In this document: positions 8,271 through 16,723 of the stretch, piece after piece
Layout: each line of letters starts with the position of its first letter
How positions within the stretch are numbered: position 1 is the stretch's first letter
From: Lysobacterales bacterium
Lineage (GTDB): Bacteria > Pseudomonadota > Gammaproteobacteria > Xanthomonadales > Rhodanobacteraceae
Length of the DNA stretch: 49,482 nt
Assembly: GCA_017305055.1 (NCBI GenBank)
Contig: JAFKMZ010000023.1
Location: 1 to 49,482 of the forward strand
Direction of reading: 5' to 3'
The notes under the pieces: generated by a model
Database searches by the model: none
Seen by the model: the letters and a program-made list of their open reading frames with translations, nothing else
Told to the model about the DNA's origin: nothing
Translations under genes and position numbers: made by a program

Positions 8271-9757
8271 CCCGTATCCAGACCCTGTCGCTCGCCATCG
8301 GCATCGCGCTCGCTGCCTTGGCTGTCGGCTGGATGGCCGGCCGCGCCACGCAGGGCGCCTCGTCCGCCAGCACCTCCGCCGATGCACCGACGGAACGCAA
8401 GGTGCTTTACTACCGCAACCCGATGGGGCTGGCCGACACCTCGCCGGTGCCCAAGAAGGACTCGATGGGCATGGACTATCTGCCCGTCTACGAAGGCGGG
8501 GAAGCACCCGCCGCGCCGGGCACCGTGGTGCTGTCGCCGGAGAAGGTGCAGAAGCTGGGTGTGCGCACCGAAGCCGTCCGTGCGCAGGCTTTGTCGCCGA
8601 GCATCCGCGCCAGTGCCACCGTGCAGGTCGATGAAACCCGCCAGTACGCGATCGCGCCGAAGTTCGAGGGCTGGGTCGAGCAGTTGCGTGCCAACCAGAC
8701 CGGCATGGCAGTGCGGCGAGGCCAGCCGCTGCTGTCGGTGTACAGCCCCGAACTGCTCGCCGCGCGGAACGAATACCGGGTAGCCGACGACGCCGCCAGA
8801 AAGCTGGCCGCCGGCGATGCCGCAAGCGCTGCCACGATGACACGTCTGCGCGACGCCGCCCGCCAACGCCTGAAGAACTGGGGTATCGACACTACCCAAC
8901 CGGCGAACGGCGCACACGGGGATGCGGGCAGCCTGGTGATCCGTTCGCCCGCCGACGCAGTACTGATCGAAAAACCGATCGTGCAGGGTGACCGCTTTGC
9001 CGCCGGCGATACCATCCTCCGCCTGGCCGACCTGTCGACGGTGTGGCTGATCGCCAACGTGCCCGCCACCAGCGCCGGACTCGTGTCGGTAGGCCAGCAA
9101 GCCCGCTTCCAGTCGCCGGCGCTACCGGGTCGCAATTTCGAGGGCCAGGTCGCTTTCATCCAGCCGGTCATCGACCCGCAGACGCGCACCCTGGCCGTGC
9201 GGGTGGCGTTGCCGAATCCCGACGGCAGCCTGCGTCCCGGTCTGTTCGGCGATGTCGTGCTGAGCCGGGACAGCGCCGGCGAAGCACTGACCGTTGCACG
9301 CTCCGCGGTACTCGACAGCGGTGTGCGCCGGGTGGTGCTGGTGCAGGTCGGCGAGGGCCGCTTCGAGCCGCGTGACGTGGTTCTGGGCGAGCGTTCGGGC
9401 GATCGGGTCGAGGTGCGGGAAGGCCTGCACGCGGGCGAGCGTGTGGTGGTGTCGGCCAACTTCCTGATCGATGCCGAAAGCAACCTGCAGGCTGCGCTGG
9501 AAAGCCTGACGTCTTCGCACGACCACGCTCTGGATAACCATGCCGGGCACGAGCATGACGCGGCCGATACCGGTTCAGATCCGTCCGTACCCGGCGCGGC
9601 GGAAAGCGCCCCTTCGCACGATCACCATCAGCACGAGACGCCACCGGCCTTCGAACCCAATCACAGCGACCACACAGACTCCACGTCATCCGGCGTGACA
9701 CCCAAGCCCGCAGCCGATGCGGACACCTCCCACGACTCGCACGCGATGGAGCACTGA
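8267..9757 (+). CDS. cusB: RND periplasmic adaptor (CusB-type) with N-terminal metal domain and His-rich tail
   Basis: Membrane-fusion subunit linking pump and channel. Residues 6-27 anchor or export it. Residues 45-75 (LYYRNPMG, PKKDSMGMDYLPVY) match the heavy-metal-binding domain seen in CusB-like adaptors. Barrel-sandwich and beta-barrel segments follow (KFEGWVEQLRANQTGMAVRRGQPL, split near residue 135; later LADLSTVWLIANVP and VYVQ-like strands). The last 80 residues are unusually His/Asp-rich (SSHDHALDNHAGHEHD, SHDHHQHE, SHDSHAMEH) and probably bind metal. The ATG overlaps the cusC stop (ATGA) and the stop is 1 bp from the pump gene. 496 residues is long for the family because of that tail. 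Confidence 0.9.
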   Translation: MTRIQTLSLAIGIALAALAVGWMAGRATQGASSASTSADAPTERKVLYYRNPMGLADTSPVPKKDSMGMDYLPVYEGGEAPAAPGTVVLSPEKVQKLGVRTEAVRAQALSPSIRASATVQVDETRQYAIAPKFEGWVEQLRANQTGMAVRRGQPLLSVYSPELLAARNEYRVADDAARKLAAGDAASAATMTRLRDAARQRLKNWGIDTTQPANGAHGDAGSLVIRSPADAVLIEKPIVQGDRFAAGDTILRLADLSTVWLIANVPATSAGLVSVGQQARFQSPALPGRNFEGQVAFIQPVIDPQTRTLAVRVALPNPDGSLRPGLFGDVVLSRDSAGEALTVARSAVLDSGVRRVVLVQVGEGRFEPRDVVLGERSGDRVEVREGLHAGERVVVSANFLIDAESNLQAALESLTSSHDHALDNHAGHEHDAADTGSDPSVPGAAESAPSHDHHQHETPPAFEPNHSDHTDSTSSGVTPKPAADADTSHDSHAMEH

Positions 9758-9758
9758 C

Positions 9759-12700
9759 ATGCTGGCGCGTCTTATCGAATGGTCCGTCCGCAACGTCTTC
9801 CTGGTGCTGGTGATGGCCATCGCCGTGACCGGCGGCGGCATCTACGCACTGCTCAACACCCCCCTGGATGCCCAGCCGGACCTGTCCGACGTGCAGGTCA
9901 TCGTCTACGCCGACATGCCGGGGCAGGCCCCGCAGGTGGTCGAGGACCAGGTGACCTACCCGCTGTCGACCGCGATGCTCGCCGTCCCCCACGCCAAGGT
10001 GGTCCGCGGCATCTCGATGTTCGGCGCCTCCTACGTCTATGTGATCTTCGAGGACGGCACCGACATCTACTGGGCCCGCGCCCGGGTGCTGGAGTACCTC
10101 AACACCGCGTCCAAGCAGATGCCCGCCGGGGTGACGCCGACGCTCGGGCCGGATGCGACCGGCGTGGGCTGGGTGTACCAGTACGTCCTGCAGGGCAAGC
10201 AGAAGTCCCTCGACGAACTGCGCGCCATCCAGGACTGGTACGTCCGCTACCAGTTGACCAAGGCACCCGGCGTGGCCGAGGTCGCCAGCGTCGGCGGCTT
10301 CGTCCGCGAGTACTCGATCACTGTCGACCCGGGCAAGCTGCGCCAGTACGGCGTGCCGCTGTCGCGGGTGTCCGAGGTGGTCGCGCAGAGCAACCGCGAC
10401 GTCGGTGGCCGGGTCATCGAGATGACCGAAACCGAGTACATGATCCGCAGCCGCGGCTACCTGCGCGGGATCAATGACATCGAGAACCTGGTGGTCAAGA
10501 GCGACGCCGGCACGCCGGTCCTGATCGCCGATATCGCCCACGTCGAGCTAGTCCCGGCGGAGCGGCGCGGCATCGCCGAGCTCGATGGCGACGGCGAGGT
10601 GGTCGCCGGCATCGCGATCGCCCGCTACGGCGAGAACGCGCTGGCCGTCATCGAGGGTCTGAAGGAGAAAATGGCCGATATCCAGTCCGGCCTGCCGGAA
10701 GGGGTCAGCCTGCAGACCGTGTACGACCGCTCCGAGCTGATCCAGCAGGCGATCGCCACGCTGCGCACCACGCTGATCGAGGAAAGCCTGATCGTCGCGC
10801 TGGTGTGCATCCTGTTCCTGTTCCACGTCCGCAGCGCGCTGGTCGCGATCGTGATGCTGCCGGTCGGCGTGCTGATCGCGTTCATCGCCATGCGCGCGCT
10901 GGGCATGAACTCCAACATCATGAGTCTGGGCGGCATCGCCATTGCGATCGGGGCGATGGTGGACGCGGCGATCGTGATGATCGAGAACGCCCACAAGCAC
11001 ATCGAACACAGCGACGGCAGCCGCTCGCATCGACAGCTGATCATCGACGCCTGCCGCGAAGTCGGCCCTCCGCTGTTTTTCAGCCTGCTGATCATCACCG
11101 TGGCGTTCCTGCCGGTGTTCGCATTGGAAGATCAGGAAGGCCGCCTGTTCAAGCCACTGGCGTTCACCAAGACCTTTGTCATGGCCGCCGGCGCACTGCT
11201 CTCGGTCACGCTGGTGCCGGTGCTGATGCTGCTGTTCGTGCGCGGCAAGATCATGCCCGAGAAGAAAAACCCGGTGAACCGGTTCCTGATCGCAGTGTAT
11301 GCACCCATCATTGCGGTCGTGCTGCGGCACAAGGCCGCCACCCTCGGGGTCGCCGCGCTGGCGCTGGTGCTGACCGCGTGGCCGGCCTCCCGGATCGGCA
11401 GCGAGTTCATGCCGACGCTCAACGAGGGCACCCTGCTCTACATGCCCGCGTCGCTGCCCGGGATGTCGGTGACCAAGGCCGCCGAACTGCTGCAGCAGCA
11501 GGATCGGATCATCAAGACCTTCCCCGAGGTGGAGTCGGTGTTCGGCAAGGCCGGCCGTGCACTGACCGCGACCGATCCGGCACCGCTGGAGATGTTCGAG
11601 ACCGTCATCAACCTCAAGCCGGAAAAGGAATGGCGCAACGGCATGACGATCGACACGCTGATCGCCGAGATGGATCAGGCTCTGCAGTTCCCGGGCGTGG
11701 CCAACTCCTGGACCATGCCGATCAAGGCCCGCACCGACATGTTGTCCACCGGCATCCGCACGCCGATCGGGGTCAAGGTGTTCGGTACCGACCTGACCGA
11801 GATGGAGCGGATCGCCAAGCAGATCGAGGCGGCCGTGCGCACGGTGCCGGGCACCACCAGCGCCTATGCCGAGCGGCTGACCGGCGGGTACTACCTGGAC
11901 ATCCAGCCCGACGCCCGCCAACTGGCACGCTACGGACTGACCGTCGGCGACGTGCAGGGCACGATCTCGGCGGCGCTGGGAGGCGAGCTGGTGACCACCA
12001 CGATCGAGGGTCGCGAGCGGTTCGGCGTCACCGTGCGTTACCCGCGCGAACTGCGTGATGATCCGCAGACGATCGCCAGCGAAGTGCTGGTCGCCACCGC
12101 GGACGGCGCGCAGATCCCGCTGGGCGAGCTGGCGACCTTGTCGATCAACCGCGGCGCGACCGAGATCCGCACCGAGAACGCCCTGCTGTCCGCCTACGTC
12201 TACGTCGACACCCGCAACAGCGACCTGGGCGAATACGTCCGTCTGGCGCAGGCTGCCGTGGCGGAGGCGGTCGACTTCCCGCCGGGCTACTACGCCACCT
12301 GGAGCGGCCAGTACGAGTACATGCAGCGCGCCGCCGCGAAAATGAAGATTGTGATTCCGGTGACCCTGTTGCTGATCTTCCTGCTGCTGTACCTGAACTT
12401 CCGGAGGGTGACCGAGTCGCTGATCGTGATGCTGTCGGTGCCGTTCGCACTGGTCGGCGGCATCTGGCTGATGTGGGCGCTGGACTACAACCTCAGCGTC
12501 GCGGTCGCGGTGGGTTTCATCGCCTTGGCCGGCGTGGCCGCCGAGACCGGCGTGATCATGCTGATCTACCTCGACCAAGCGCTGGAGAAGATGGCCAAAA
12601 CCCGCCGCGCGCAAGGCCGACCCGTCAGCCTGGACGACCTGCAGGACGCGATCGTCAGCGGCGCGGTGGATCGCGTGCGGCCGAAGATGATGACCGTCGT

Positions 12701-12911
12701 CGCCATTACCGCCGGGCTGCTGCCAATCATGTGGAGCACCGGAGCCGGCTCCGAAGTGACCCGGCGCATCGCCGCGCCGATGGTGGGCGGCATGGCGTCG
12801 TCGACGCTGCTCACCCTGGTGGTGATCCCGGTGATCTATGCGCTGGTCAAGCAGTACCAGCTGGCCAGAAAGGCTTCGGCGCCCACCGCACTTCCGGCAG
12901 AACTGCCGTGA
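9759..12911 (+). CDS. cusA: Heavy-metal RND efflux pump, CusA-type
   Basis: Inner-membrane proton-driven exporter, 1050 residues, the usual HME-RND length. The transmembrane signature GAMVDAAIVMIENAHKHIEH (about 398-417) is the form found in Cu(I)/Ag(I) pumps, not the VDGAVVIVEN of CzcA. The methionine-pathway positions look conserved: LNEGTLLYMPASLPGMS, WRNGMT and RTDMLSTGIRTPIGVKVFG, as in E. coli CusA. C-terminal helices VAVAVGFIALAGVAAETGV and MMTVVAITAGLLPIMWSTG are standard. The ATG at 9759 has GGAG 7 bp upstream; the ORF runs further upstream but that part overlaps cusB. It is the last gene of the cus operon; a 9-bp inverted repeat lies 33 bp beyond the stop. Confidence 0.95.
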   Translation: MLARLIEWSVRNVFLVLVMAIAVTGGGIYALLNTPLDAQPDLSDVQVIVYADMPGQAPQVVEDQVTYPLSTAMLAVPHAKVVRGISMFGASYVYVIFEDGTDIYWARARVLEYLNTASKQMPAGVTPTLGPDATGVGWVYQYVLQGKQKSLDELRAIQDWYVRYQLTKAPGVAEVASVGGFVREYSITVDPGKLRQYGVPLSRVSEVVAQSNRDVGGRVIEMTETEYMIRSRGYLRGINDIENLVVKSDAGTPVLIADIAHVELVPAERRGIAELDGDGEVVAGIAIARYGENALAVIEGLKEKMADIQSGLPEGVSLQTVYDRSELIQQAIATLRTTLIEESLIVALVCILFLFHVRSALVAIVMLPVGVLIAFIAMRALGMNSNIMSLGGIAIAIGAMVDAAIVMIENAHKHIEHSDGSRSHRQLIIDACREVGPPLFFSLLIITVAFLPVFALEDQEGRLFKPLAFTKTFVMAAGALLSVTLVPVLMLLFVRGKIMPEKKNPVNRFLIAVYAPIIAVVLRHKAATLGVAALALVLTAWPASRIGSEFMPTLNEGTLLYMPASLPGMSVTKAAELLQQQDRIIKTFPEVESVFGKAGRALTATDPAPLEMFETVINLKPEKEWRNGMTIDTLIAEMDQALQFPGVANSWTMPIKARTDMLSTGIRTPIGVKVFGTDLTEMERIAKQIEAAVRTVPGTTSAYAERLTGGYYLDIQPDARQLARYGLTVGDVQGTISAALGGELVTTTIEGRERFGVTVRYPRELRDDPQTIASEVLVATADGAQIPLGELATLSINRGATEIRTENALLSAYVYVDTRNSDLGEYVRLAQAAVAEAVDFPPGYYATWSGQYEYMQRAAAKMKIVIPVTLLLIFLLLYLNFRRVTESLIVMLSVPFALVGGIWLMWALDYNLSVAVAVGFIALAGVAAETGVIMLIYLDQALEKMAKTRRAQGRPVSLDDLQDAIVSGAVDRVRPKMMTVVAITAGLLPIMWSTGAGSEVTRRIAAPMVGGMASSTLLTLVVIPVIYALVKQYQLARKASAPTALPAELP

Positions 12912-12944
12912 TGTGGCGCTCACCCAATGAACCCGAACACAGTC

Positions 12945-12964
12945 GGTCCGCGCACGCGCGGACC
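12945..12964. repeat. 9-bp inverted repeat after cusA
   Basis: GGTCCGCGC and GCGCGGACC separated by two bases, 33 bp after the cusA stop. It would form a very stable hairpin and is placed where a transcript end is expected, but no U-run follows, so an intrinsic terminator is not certain. Confidence 0.45.
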
Positions 12965-13032
12965 CGATCCCCCGGCCAGCCGCGGCGCGACCGAGTGACG
13001 CCATCCCATCGTCCGCTCCGGAGGGTATCGCC

Positions 13033-13110
13033 ATGACTGCCACCCCTACTCCGCGCACACCCATGTCCCTTTGTACCGGGCGCGTAGTTCCCAGGTCGAG
13101 AATCCGATGA
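13033..13110 (+). pseudogene. Truncated duplicate of the DUF2933 gene start
   Basis: A 25-codon ORF reading MTATPTPRTPMSL preceded by GGAGGGTATCGCC. This closely matches the start of the DUF2933 gene at 13768 (MTATRTPATPGSR, preceded by GGAGAATTCGCC). Similarity ends after about 12 codons and an early stop follows. It looks like the stump of a second copy left by recombination, with its ribosome site still in place. Confidence 0.5.
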
Positions 13111-13200
13111 ATCGACGTCACCCGACATTGCGAAATATCGTCGTTTTCGTCGTGGGAGCACCAAGCGCCTTGTTATTGATGGCATCGGCGTCAATGGAGC

Positions 13201-13231
13201 TTGACCTGTGTGTGAGACACAGGTCTAGCCT
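13201..13231 (+). promoter_or_regulatory. MerR-type promoter with overlong spacer and operator dyad
   Basis: A -35-like TTGACC (13201-13206) and a -10-like TAGCCT (13226-13231) are 19 bp apart, the abnormal spacing that MerR-family activators correct by twisting DNA. Between them sits a perfect dyad, ACCTGTGT (13204-13211) and ACACAGGT (13217-13224), with a 5-bp centre. It precedes the regulator gene at 13259 by 27 bp, so it should drive both the regulator and the coupled downstream genes. Confidence 0.8.
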
Positions 13232-13258
13232 GAGCAACATCTGACCGGGAGTGCGCCC

Positions 13259-13771
13259 ATGACGGCCATCGACGAAGCAGTTCCGCCACTGATGACGGTA
13301 CGCCAGCTGGCACAGCAGGCCGACGTCACGGTGCATGTCGTGCGCAACTATCTGCGGCGCGGCCTGCTGCGAGCTGCCACGCATACCGAGAGCGGCTATC
13401 AGCTTTTTTCAGCTTCGGAACTCCAGCGCCTGCACTTCATTCGTACGGCGCAACAGCTCGGCTTCACGCTGGCCGAAATCGAGGAAATTATCCACCGCAG
13501 CCTGCTGCGCGATAGTCCCTGCCCGCTCGTGAGGAACATCGTCCGACGTCGGCTCGACGACACCCGCCAGCAACTGGACACGCTGCTGGCCATGCATGAA
13601 CGGATGGAGCGCGCCATCCACGCCTGGGCAACGCTGCCGGACTCCGTTCCGACTGGCGACGATATCTGCGCATTGATCGAAGCGGTTGCCGCGACGGAAG
13701 GCCGCCGGTTCGTCAAGTCCACCCCGCGACGACTGCTCGGTCGCCGCCTCACTCAGGAGAATTCGCCATGA
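13259..13771 (+). CDS. MerR-family regulator, MerD-like DNA-binding half
   Basis: A 170-residue MerR-type regulator. Residues 11-80 form the winged helix (LMTVRQLAQQADVTVHVVRN, YLRRGLLR, SGYQLFSASELQRLHFIRTA); the VHVVRNYLRRGLLR phrase is closer to MerD than to MerR. A dimerisation helix follows (about 95-125). Cys88 (SPCPLV) and Cys137 (DICALIEA) align with the first and last metal ligands of MerR/ZntR. The middle Cys (MerR Cys117, ZntR Cys114/115) is replaced by the HAWATLP stretch, so the metal site is unusual. A MerR-type promoter lies just upstream and the stop overlaps the next gene (ATGA). It probably controls the operon running towards 21610 and perhaps 23919. The ligand is not known; copper is likely from context. 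Confidence 0.88.
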   Translation: MTAIDEAVPPLMTVRQLAQQADVTVHVVRNYLRRGLLRAATHTESGYQLFSASELQRLHFIRTAQQLGFTLAEIEEIIHRSLLRDSPCPLVRNIVRRRLDDTRQQLDTLLAMHERMERAIHAWATLPDSVPTGDDICALIEAVAATEGRRFVKSTPRRLLGRRLTQENSP

Positions 13772-14082
13772 CTGCCACCCGCACTCCTGCCACGCCCGGA
13801 TCCCGACGCTGGATCTTCTGGATTTTCCTGGCGCTGGCCGTGTTCTACCTGGGCGTCGAGCACCGCGCCCACCTGGCAGGAACACTTCGCTGGTTGCCGC
13901 TGGCCATCCTTCCGCTGTGCCTCCTCATGCACGTGTTCATGCACAAGGGTCACGGCGGTCATGGCGGGCATCGCGGTCATGGTCGCCGCGACACCGATGA
14001 CAGCGGCCATATCGGCCATGAGGACCGTCGCGAGGTCAAACGGCCAGACGACAGCTCCGATGCGTCCACGGGTGGCCGCTGA
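13768..14082 (+). CDS. DUF2933 family His-rich small membrane protein
   Basis: A 104-residue protein with two hydrophobic segments (about 15-30 and 40-58) and a strongly His/Gly-rich stretch right after the second (MHKGHGGHGGHRGHGRR, then GHIGHED). This is the DUF2933 pattern; members are found in mercury, copper and other metal islands. The His-rich tail probably binds metal at the membrane surface. Its start overlaps the regulator stop and the next gene starts 1 bp after its stop, so it is translated as part of the merR-led operon. A stump of a second copy is present at 13033. Confidence 0.82.
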   Translation: MTATRTPATPGSRRWIFWIFLALAVFYLGVEHRAHLAGTLRWLPLAILPLCLLMHVFMHKGHGGHGGHRGHGRRDTDDSGHIGHEDRREVKRPDDSSDASTGGR

Positions 14083-14083
14083 C

Positions 14084-14740
14084 ATGCCTGCATCCGAGTA
14101 TGGCCTGTGGCTGCTTGCGGCGATCAACGCCGCGTTCTTCATCTTCTTCGCCTGGAGCTTCTACAAACCGCTGACCCGATGGGACTGGCGGGGGTTCGGG
14201 ATGTTCTCCGCCTTCGTCGTGGCCCTGTTCGCGGAAATGTACGGCTTCCCGCTGACGCTGTACGTACTGGGCGGCTGGCTCAGCGCCAACTATCCGCAGG
14301 TGGACTGGCTCAGCCACGACGCGGGCCACCTGCTTGAGATGTGGTTCGGTTGGCGCGCCAATCCGCACTTCGGTCCGTTCCACATGGCGAGTTTCGTCCT
14401 GATCGGCGGGGGGTTCTGGCTGCTCTCGGCGGCCTGGCCCGTGCTCTACCGGGCACAGCGCGAAGGGCGGGTCGCCCGGGAGGGCGTGTATGCCCGCCTG
14501 CGCCACCCGCAGTACGTCGCCTTCGTGCTGGTGCTGACCGGCTTCCTGCTGCAGTGGCCCACGCTGCTCACGCTCGCCACCTACCCGGTCCTGGTGTGGG
14601 CCTATGCCCGTCTGGCGCGCCGTGAGGAAGGCGACAGCCTGCGCCGATTCGGCGATGACTACGCCCGCTACATGCAAGAGGTACCGGCGTTCCTGCCGCG
14701 ACGCCGACGCGGCCCTGCCCTACCCCAAGGAGAAGCCTGA
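14084..14740 (+). CDS. Isoprenylcysteine carboxyl methyltransferase-family membrane protein
   Basis: A 218-residue integral membrane protein with about five hydrophobic segments. The C-terminal part carries the ICMT/PEMT-like motif VYARLRHPQYVAFVLVLTGF (the RHPxY box) and EEGDSLRRFGDDYARYMQEV, as in bacterial ICMT-family proteins linked to metal islands. In eukaryotes the fold methylates prenylated Cys using S-adenosylmethionine; in bacteria the substrate is unknown. It is 1 bp after the DUF2933 gene and its stop overlaps the following ATG, so it is in the merR operon. A link to copper handling is by association only. Confidence 0.82.
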   Translation: MPASEYGLWLLAAINAAFFIFFAWSFYKPLTRWDWRGFGMFSAFVVALFAEMYGFPLTLYVLGGWLSANYPQVDWLSHDAGHLLEMWFGWRANPHFGPFHMASFVLIGGGFWLLSAAWPVLYRAQREGRVAREGVYARLRHPQYVAFVLVLTGFLLQWPTLLTLATYPVLVWAYARLARREEGDSLRRFGDDYARYMQEVPAFLPRRRRGPALPQGEA

Positions 14741-14850
14741 TGACGCACGTTCACGAACCCACCGTGCGCACGCGCAGCTGGCCCATCGACGGCGTGGTGA
14801 CCGAAGGCAGCACGCAGGGCGACGAATCCATGCTGAGAGGAGTCCGCACC

Positions 14851-15255
14851 ATGAACACGTTGACACGTTCTGCCCATCCCACGGTCCGAGGGGCCAATCG
14901 ACACCACTTGTTCGCCGCACTGGTCCTCGCGCTCGCGTTCGCATTGCCCGGTGTCGTTTCCGCGAGCGAAGGCGGGTTCCGCCACAACGTGTTGATGCGG
15001 GGACAGGTGCTGGAGAAGCAGGACGAAACACTCGTGGTCTGCGTCGGACAGGCCGATGGCGCACAGGTCGGGCAGGTGCTGGAAGTGATCCGGCACAAGC
15101 GCCGAGCCCGCAACCCGCGGGGAGGCCCACGCTACCGCCGTGAAGCGGTCGGGCAGGTGCGCATTGTCGAACTGTTCGACAGCCATTACGCGGAGGCTGA
15201 AGTGATCTCAGGGACGCCCAAGGTCAACGACACCATCGAGCTGATTCGCCCCTGA
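14851..15255 (+). CDS. Small exported protein, FlgT-C/SH3-like
   Basis: I start this at the ATG at 14851 (MNTLTRSAHP) because GAGAGGAG lies 8 bp upstream and a signal peptide follows (HHLFAALVLALAFALPGVVSA). An alternative ATG at 14740 overlaps the previous stop and would add 37 hydrophilic residues ahead of the signal. The mature part, about 90 residues, reads as beta strands (GQVLEKQDETLVVCVGQADG, AQVGQVLEVIRHKRR, VGQVRIVELFDSHYAEAEVI). This resembles the C-terminal SH3-like domain of FlgT-type proteins. One Cys is present. A periplasmic role is likely; no specific function is assigned. Confidence 0.68.
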   Translation: MNTLTRSAHPTVRGANRHHLFAALVLALAFALPGVVSASEGGFRHNVLMRGQVLEKQDETLVVCVGQADGAQVGQVLEVIRHKRRARNPRGGPRYRREAVGQVRIVELFDSHYAEAEVISGTPKVNDTIELIRP

Positions 15256-15337
15256 CCAGGCGCGCGATCGACGCGGAGGCGCGTCGGCCGGAGTTGTGCC
15301 ATCCACCATCACTTCCTTGCAGAACCGGAGCCTCATC

Positions 15338-16723
15338 ATGACTGCATCTTCCAGCCCCACCCTCCAGTTCCTCGGCGCCGCTGGCACCGTCACCGGCTCG
15401 CGTTACCTGGTCGAGTCCAATGGCCAGCGCGTGCTCGTCGACTGCGGCCTGTTCCAGGGCTACAAGCAATTGCGCGACCGCAACTGGGCTCCGTTTCCCG
15501 TCGACCCGGCCTCAATCGATACGGTGGTCCTGACCCACGCCCACCTGGACCATTCGGGCTACTTGCCGGCTCTGGTCAAGCAGGGATTCCGCGGCCGGAT
15601 CCACTGCACCCATGGCAGCGTCGCCCTGTGTGGCCTGCTGCTTCCCGACAGCGGGCACCTGCTCGAAGAAGAGGCGAAGTACGCCGCGCGCAAGGGCTAC
15701 TCGAAGCATAAGGAGCCGCGACCGCTCTATACGGAGGATGACGCTCGCCGTAGCCTGAAGCAGTTCAAGGGAAATGACTACGGGCGCGACATCGAGGTCG
15801 CGCCGGGGATCACGGTCCGCTTCCATCCCGCCGGCCACATCCTGGGCGCCGCCCACGTCAGCCTGGATGTCCAAGGCCAGCGCCTGCACTTCAGCGGCGA
15901 CCTAGGGCGGCAGCACGAGTCGCTGATGAACCCGCCGACGCCCCTGCCCGCCTGTGATGTGTTGGTCTGCGAATCTACCTACGGCAATCGGGCGCATGTC
16001 GCCATCGACCAGGAAGCCGAGCTAGCGCCCATCATCCGCCGCGTGGCGGCCCGCGGGGGCGTGATCGTCATCCCCGCCTTTGCCATCGGTCGCGCCCAGG
16101 CGCTCATGCTCCATATCGCCCGGCTGCGCGAGCGCAACGAGATCCCTCGCGTGCCGGTCTATCTCAACAGTCCGATGGCGGTCAACGCCACCCGGCACTA
16201 CCACGCCCACCATTCCGAGCACCACGTGTCCGAAGAGGACTGCCAGCGGATGTTCGATGTGGCCACTTTCGTCAATACGGTCGAGGAGTCGAAAGCGCTC
16301 AACCGCCAGCGCGGGCCGATGATCATCATCTCCGCTAGCGGCATGGCAACCGGGGGCCGCGTGCTACACCACATCGAGGCGTTCGGCCCCGATGACCGCA
16401 ATGCGATCCTGCTCTCGGGCTACCAGGCCGGCGGAACCCGCGGTGCCGCGCTGGCGGCGGGGACGCGCACGTTGCGCATGTTCGGCCGCGAGGTCCGCAT
16501 TCGCGCCGAGGTGGTGCAGCTGGAAGGCTTCTCCGGCCACGCCGACGCCGGGGAGCTGCTGGACTGGATGCGCACCGCGCCGTTCGCGCCCCGCGTCGTC
16601 TATCTCACCCACGGCGAACCGGACGCGGCCGACACGCTGCGCGGGCGTGTGCAGCGCGAGCTGGGCTGGCGCGTGCGCGTGCCGGAGCACCTGGAGCGCG
16701 TTGGACTGGAGCATGCGCAATGA
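15338..16723 (+). CDS. MBL-fold beta-CASP hydrolase with RMMBL domain
   Basis: A 461-residue metallo-beta-lactamase-fold protein of the CPSF73/YSH1-like family. The zinc motif THAHLDHSG lies at 66-74, with further ligands in AGHILGAAH (about 167-175) and FSGDLG (about 188-193). The beta-CASP insert contains ESTYGNR and PAFAIGRAQ; the C-terminal RMMBL region has GFSGHADAGELLDWM. Family members cut RNA or act as exonucleases; the bacterial group near AMP phosphorylase genes is poorly studied. The ATG at 15338 has CCGGAG 7 bp upstream; the frame to 15296 has no ribosome site. The stop overlaps the next gene (ATGA), coupling it to the phosphorylase. Confidence 0.9.
   Translation: MTASSSPTLQFLGAAGTVTGSRYLVESNGQRVLVDCGLFQGYKQLRDRNWAPFPVDPASIDTVVLTHAHLDHSGYLPALVKQGFRGRIHCTHGSVALCGLLLPDSGHLLEEEAKYAARKGYSKHKEPRPLYTEDDARRSLKQFKGNDYGRDIEVAPGITVRFHPAGHILGAAHVSLDVQGQRLHFSGDLGRQHESLMNPPTPLPACDVLVCESTYGNRAHVAIDQEAELAPIIRRVAARGGVIVIPAFAIGRAQALMLHIARLRERNEIPRVPVYLNSPMAVNATRHYHAHHSEHHVSEEDCQRMFDVATFVNTVEESKALNRQRGPMIIISASGMATGGRVLHHIEAFGPDDRNAILLSGYQAGGTRGAALAAGTRTLRMFGREVRIRAEVVQLEGFSGHADAGELLDWMRTAPFAPRVVYLTHGEPDAADTLRGRVQRELGWRVRVPEHLERVGLEHAQ

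Noticed and set aside
10548-13121. 857-residue minus-strand frame opposite cusA
   Set aside because: Antisense shadow of cusA in GC-rich DNA, dominated by Gln/His/Arg/Asp; no ribosome site or domains.
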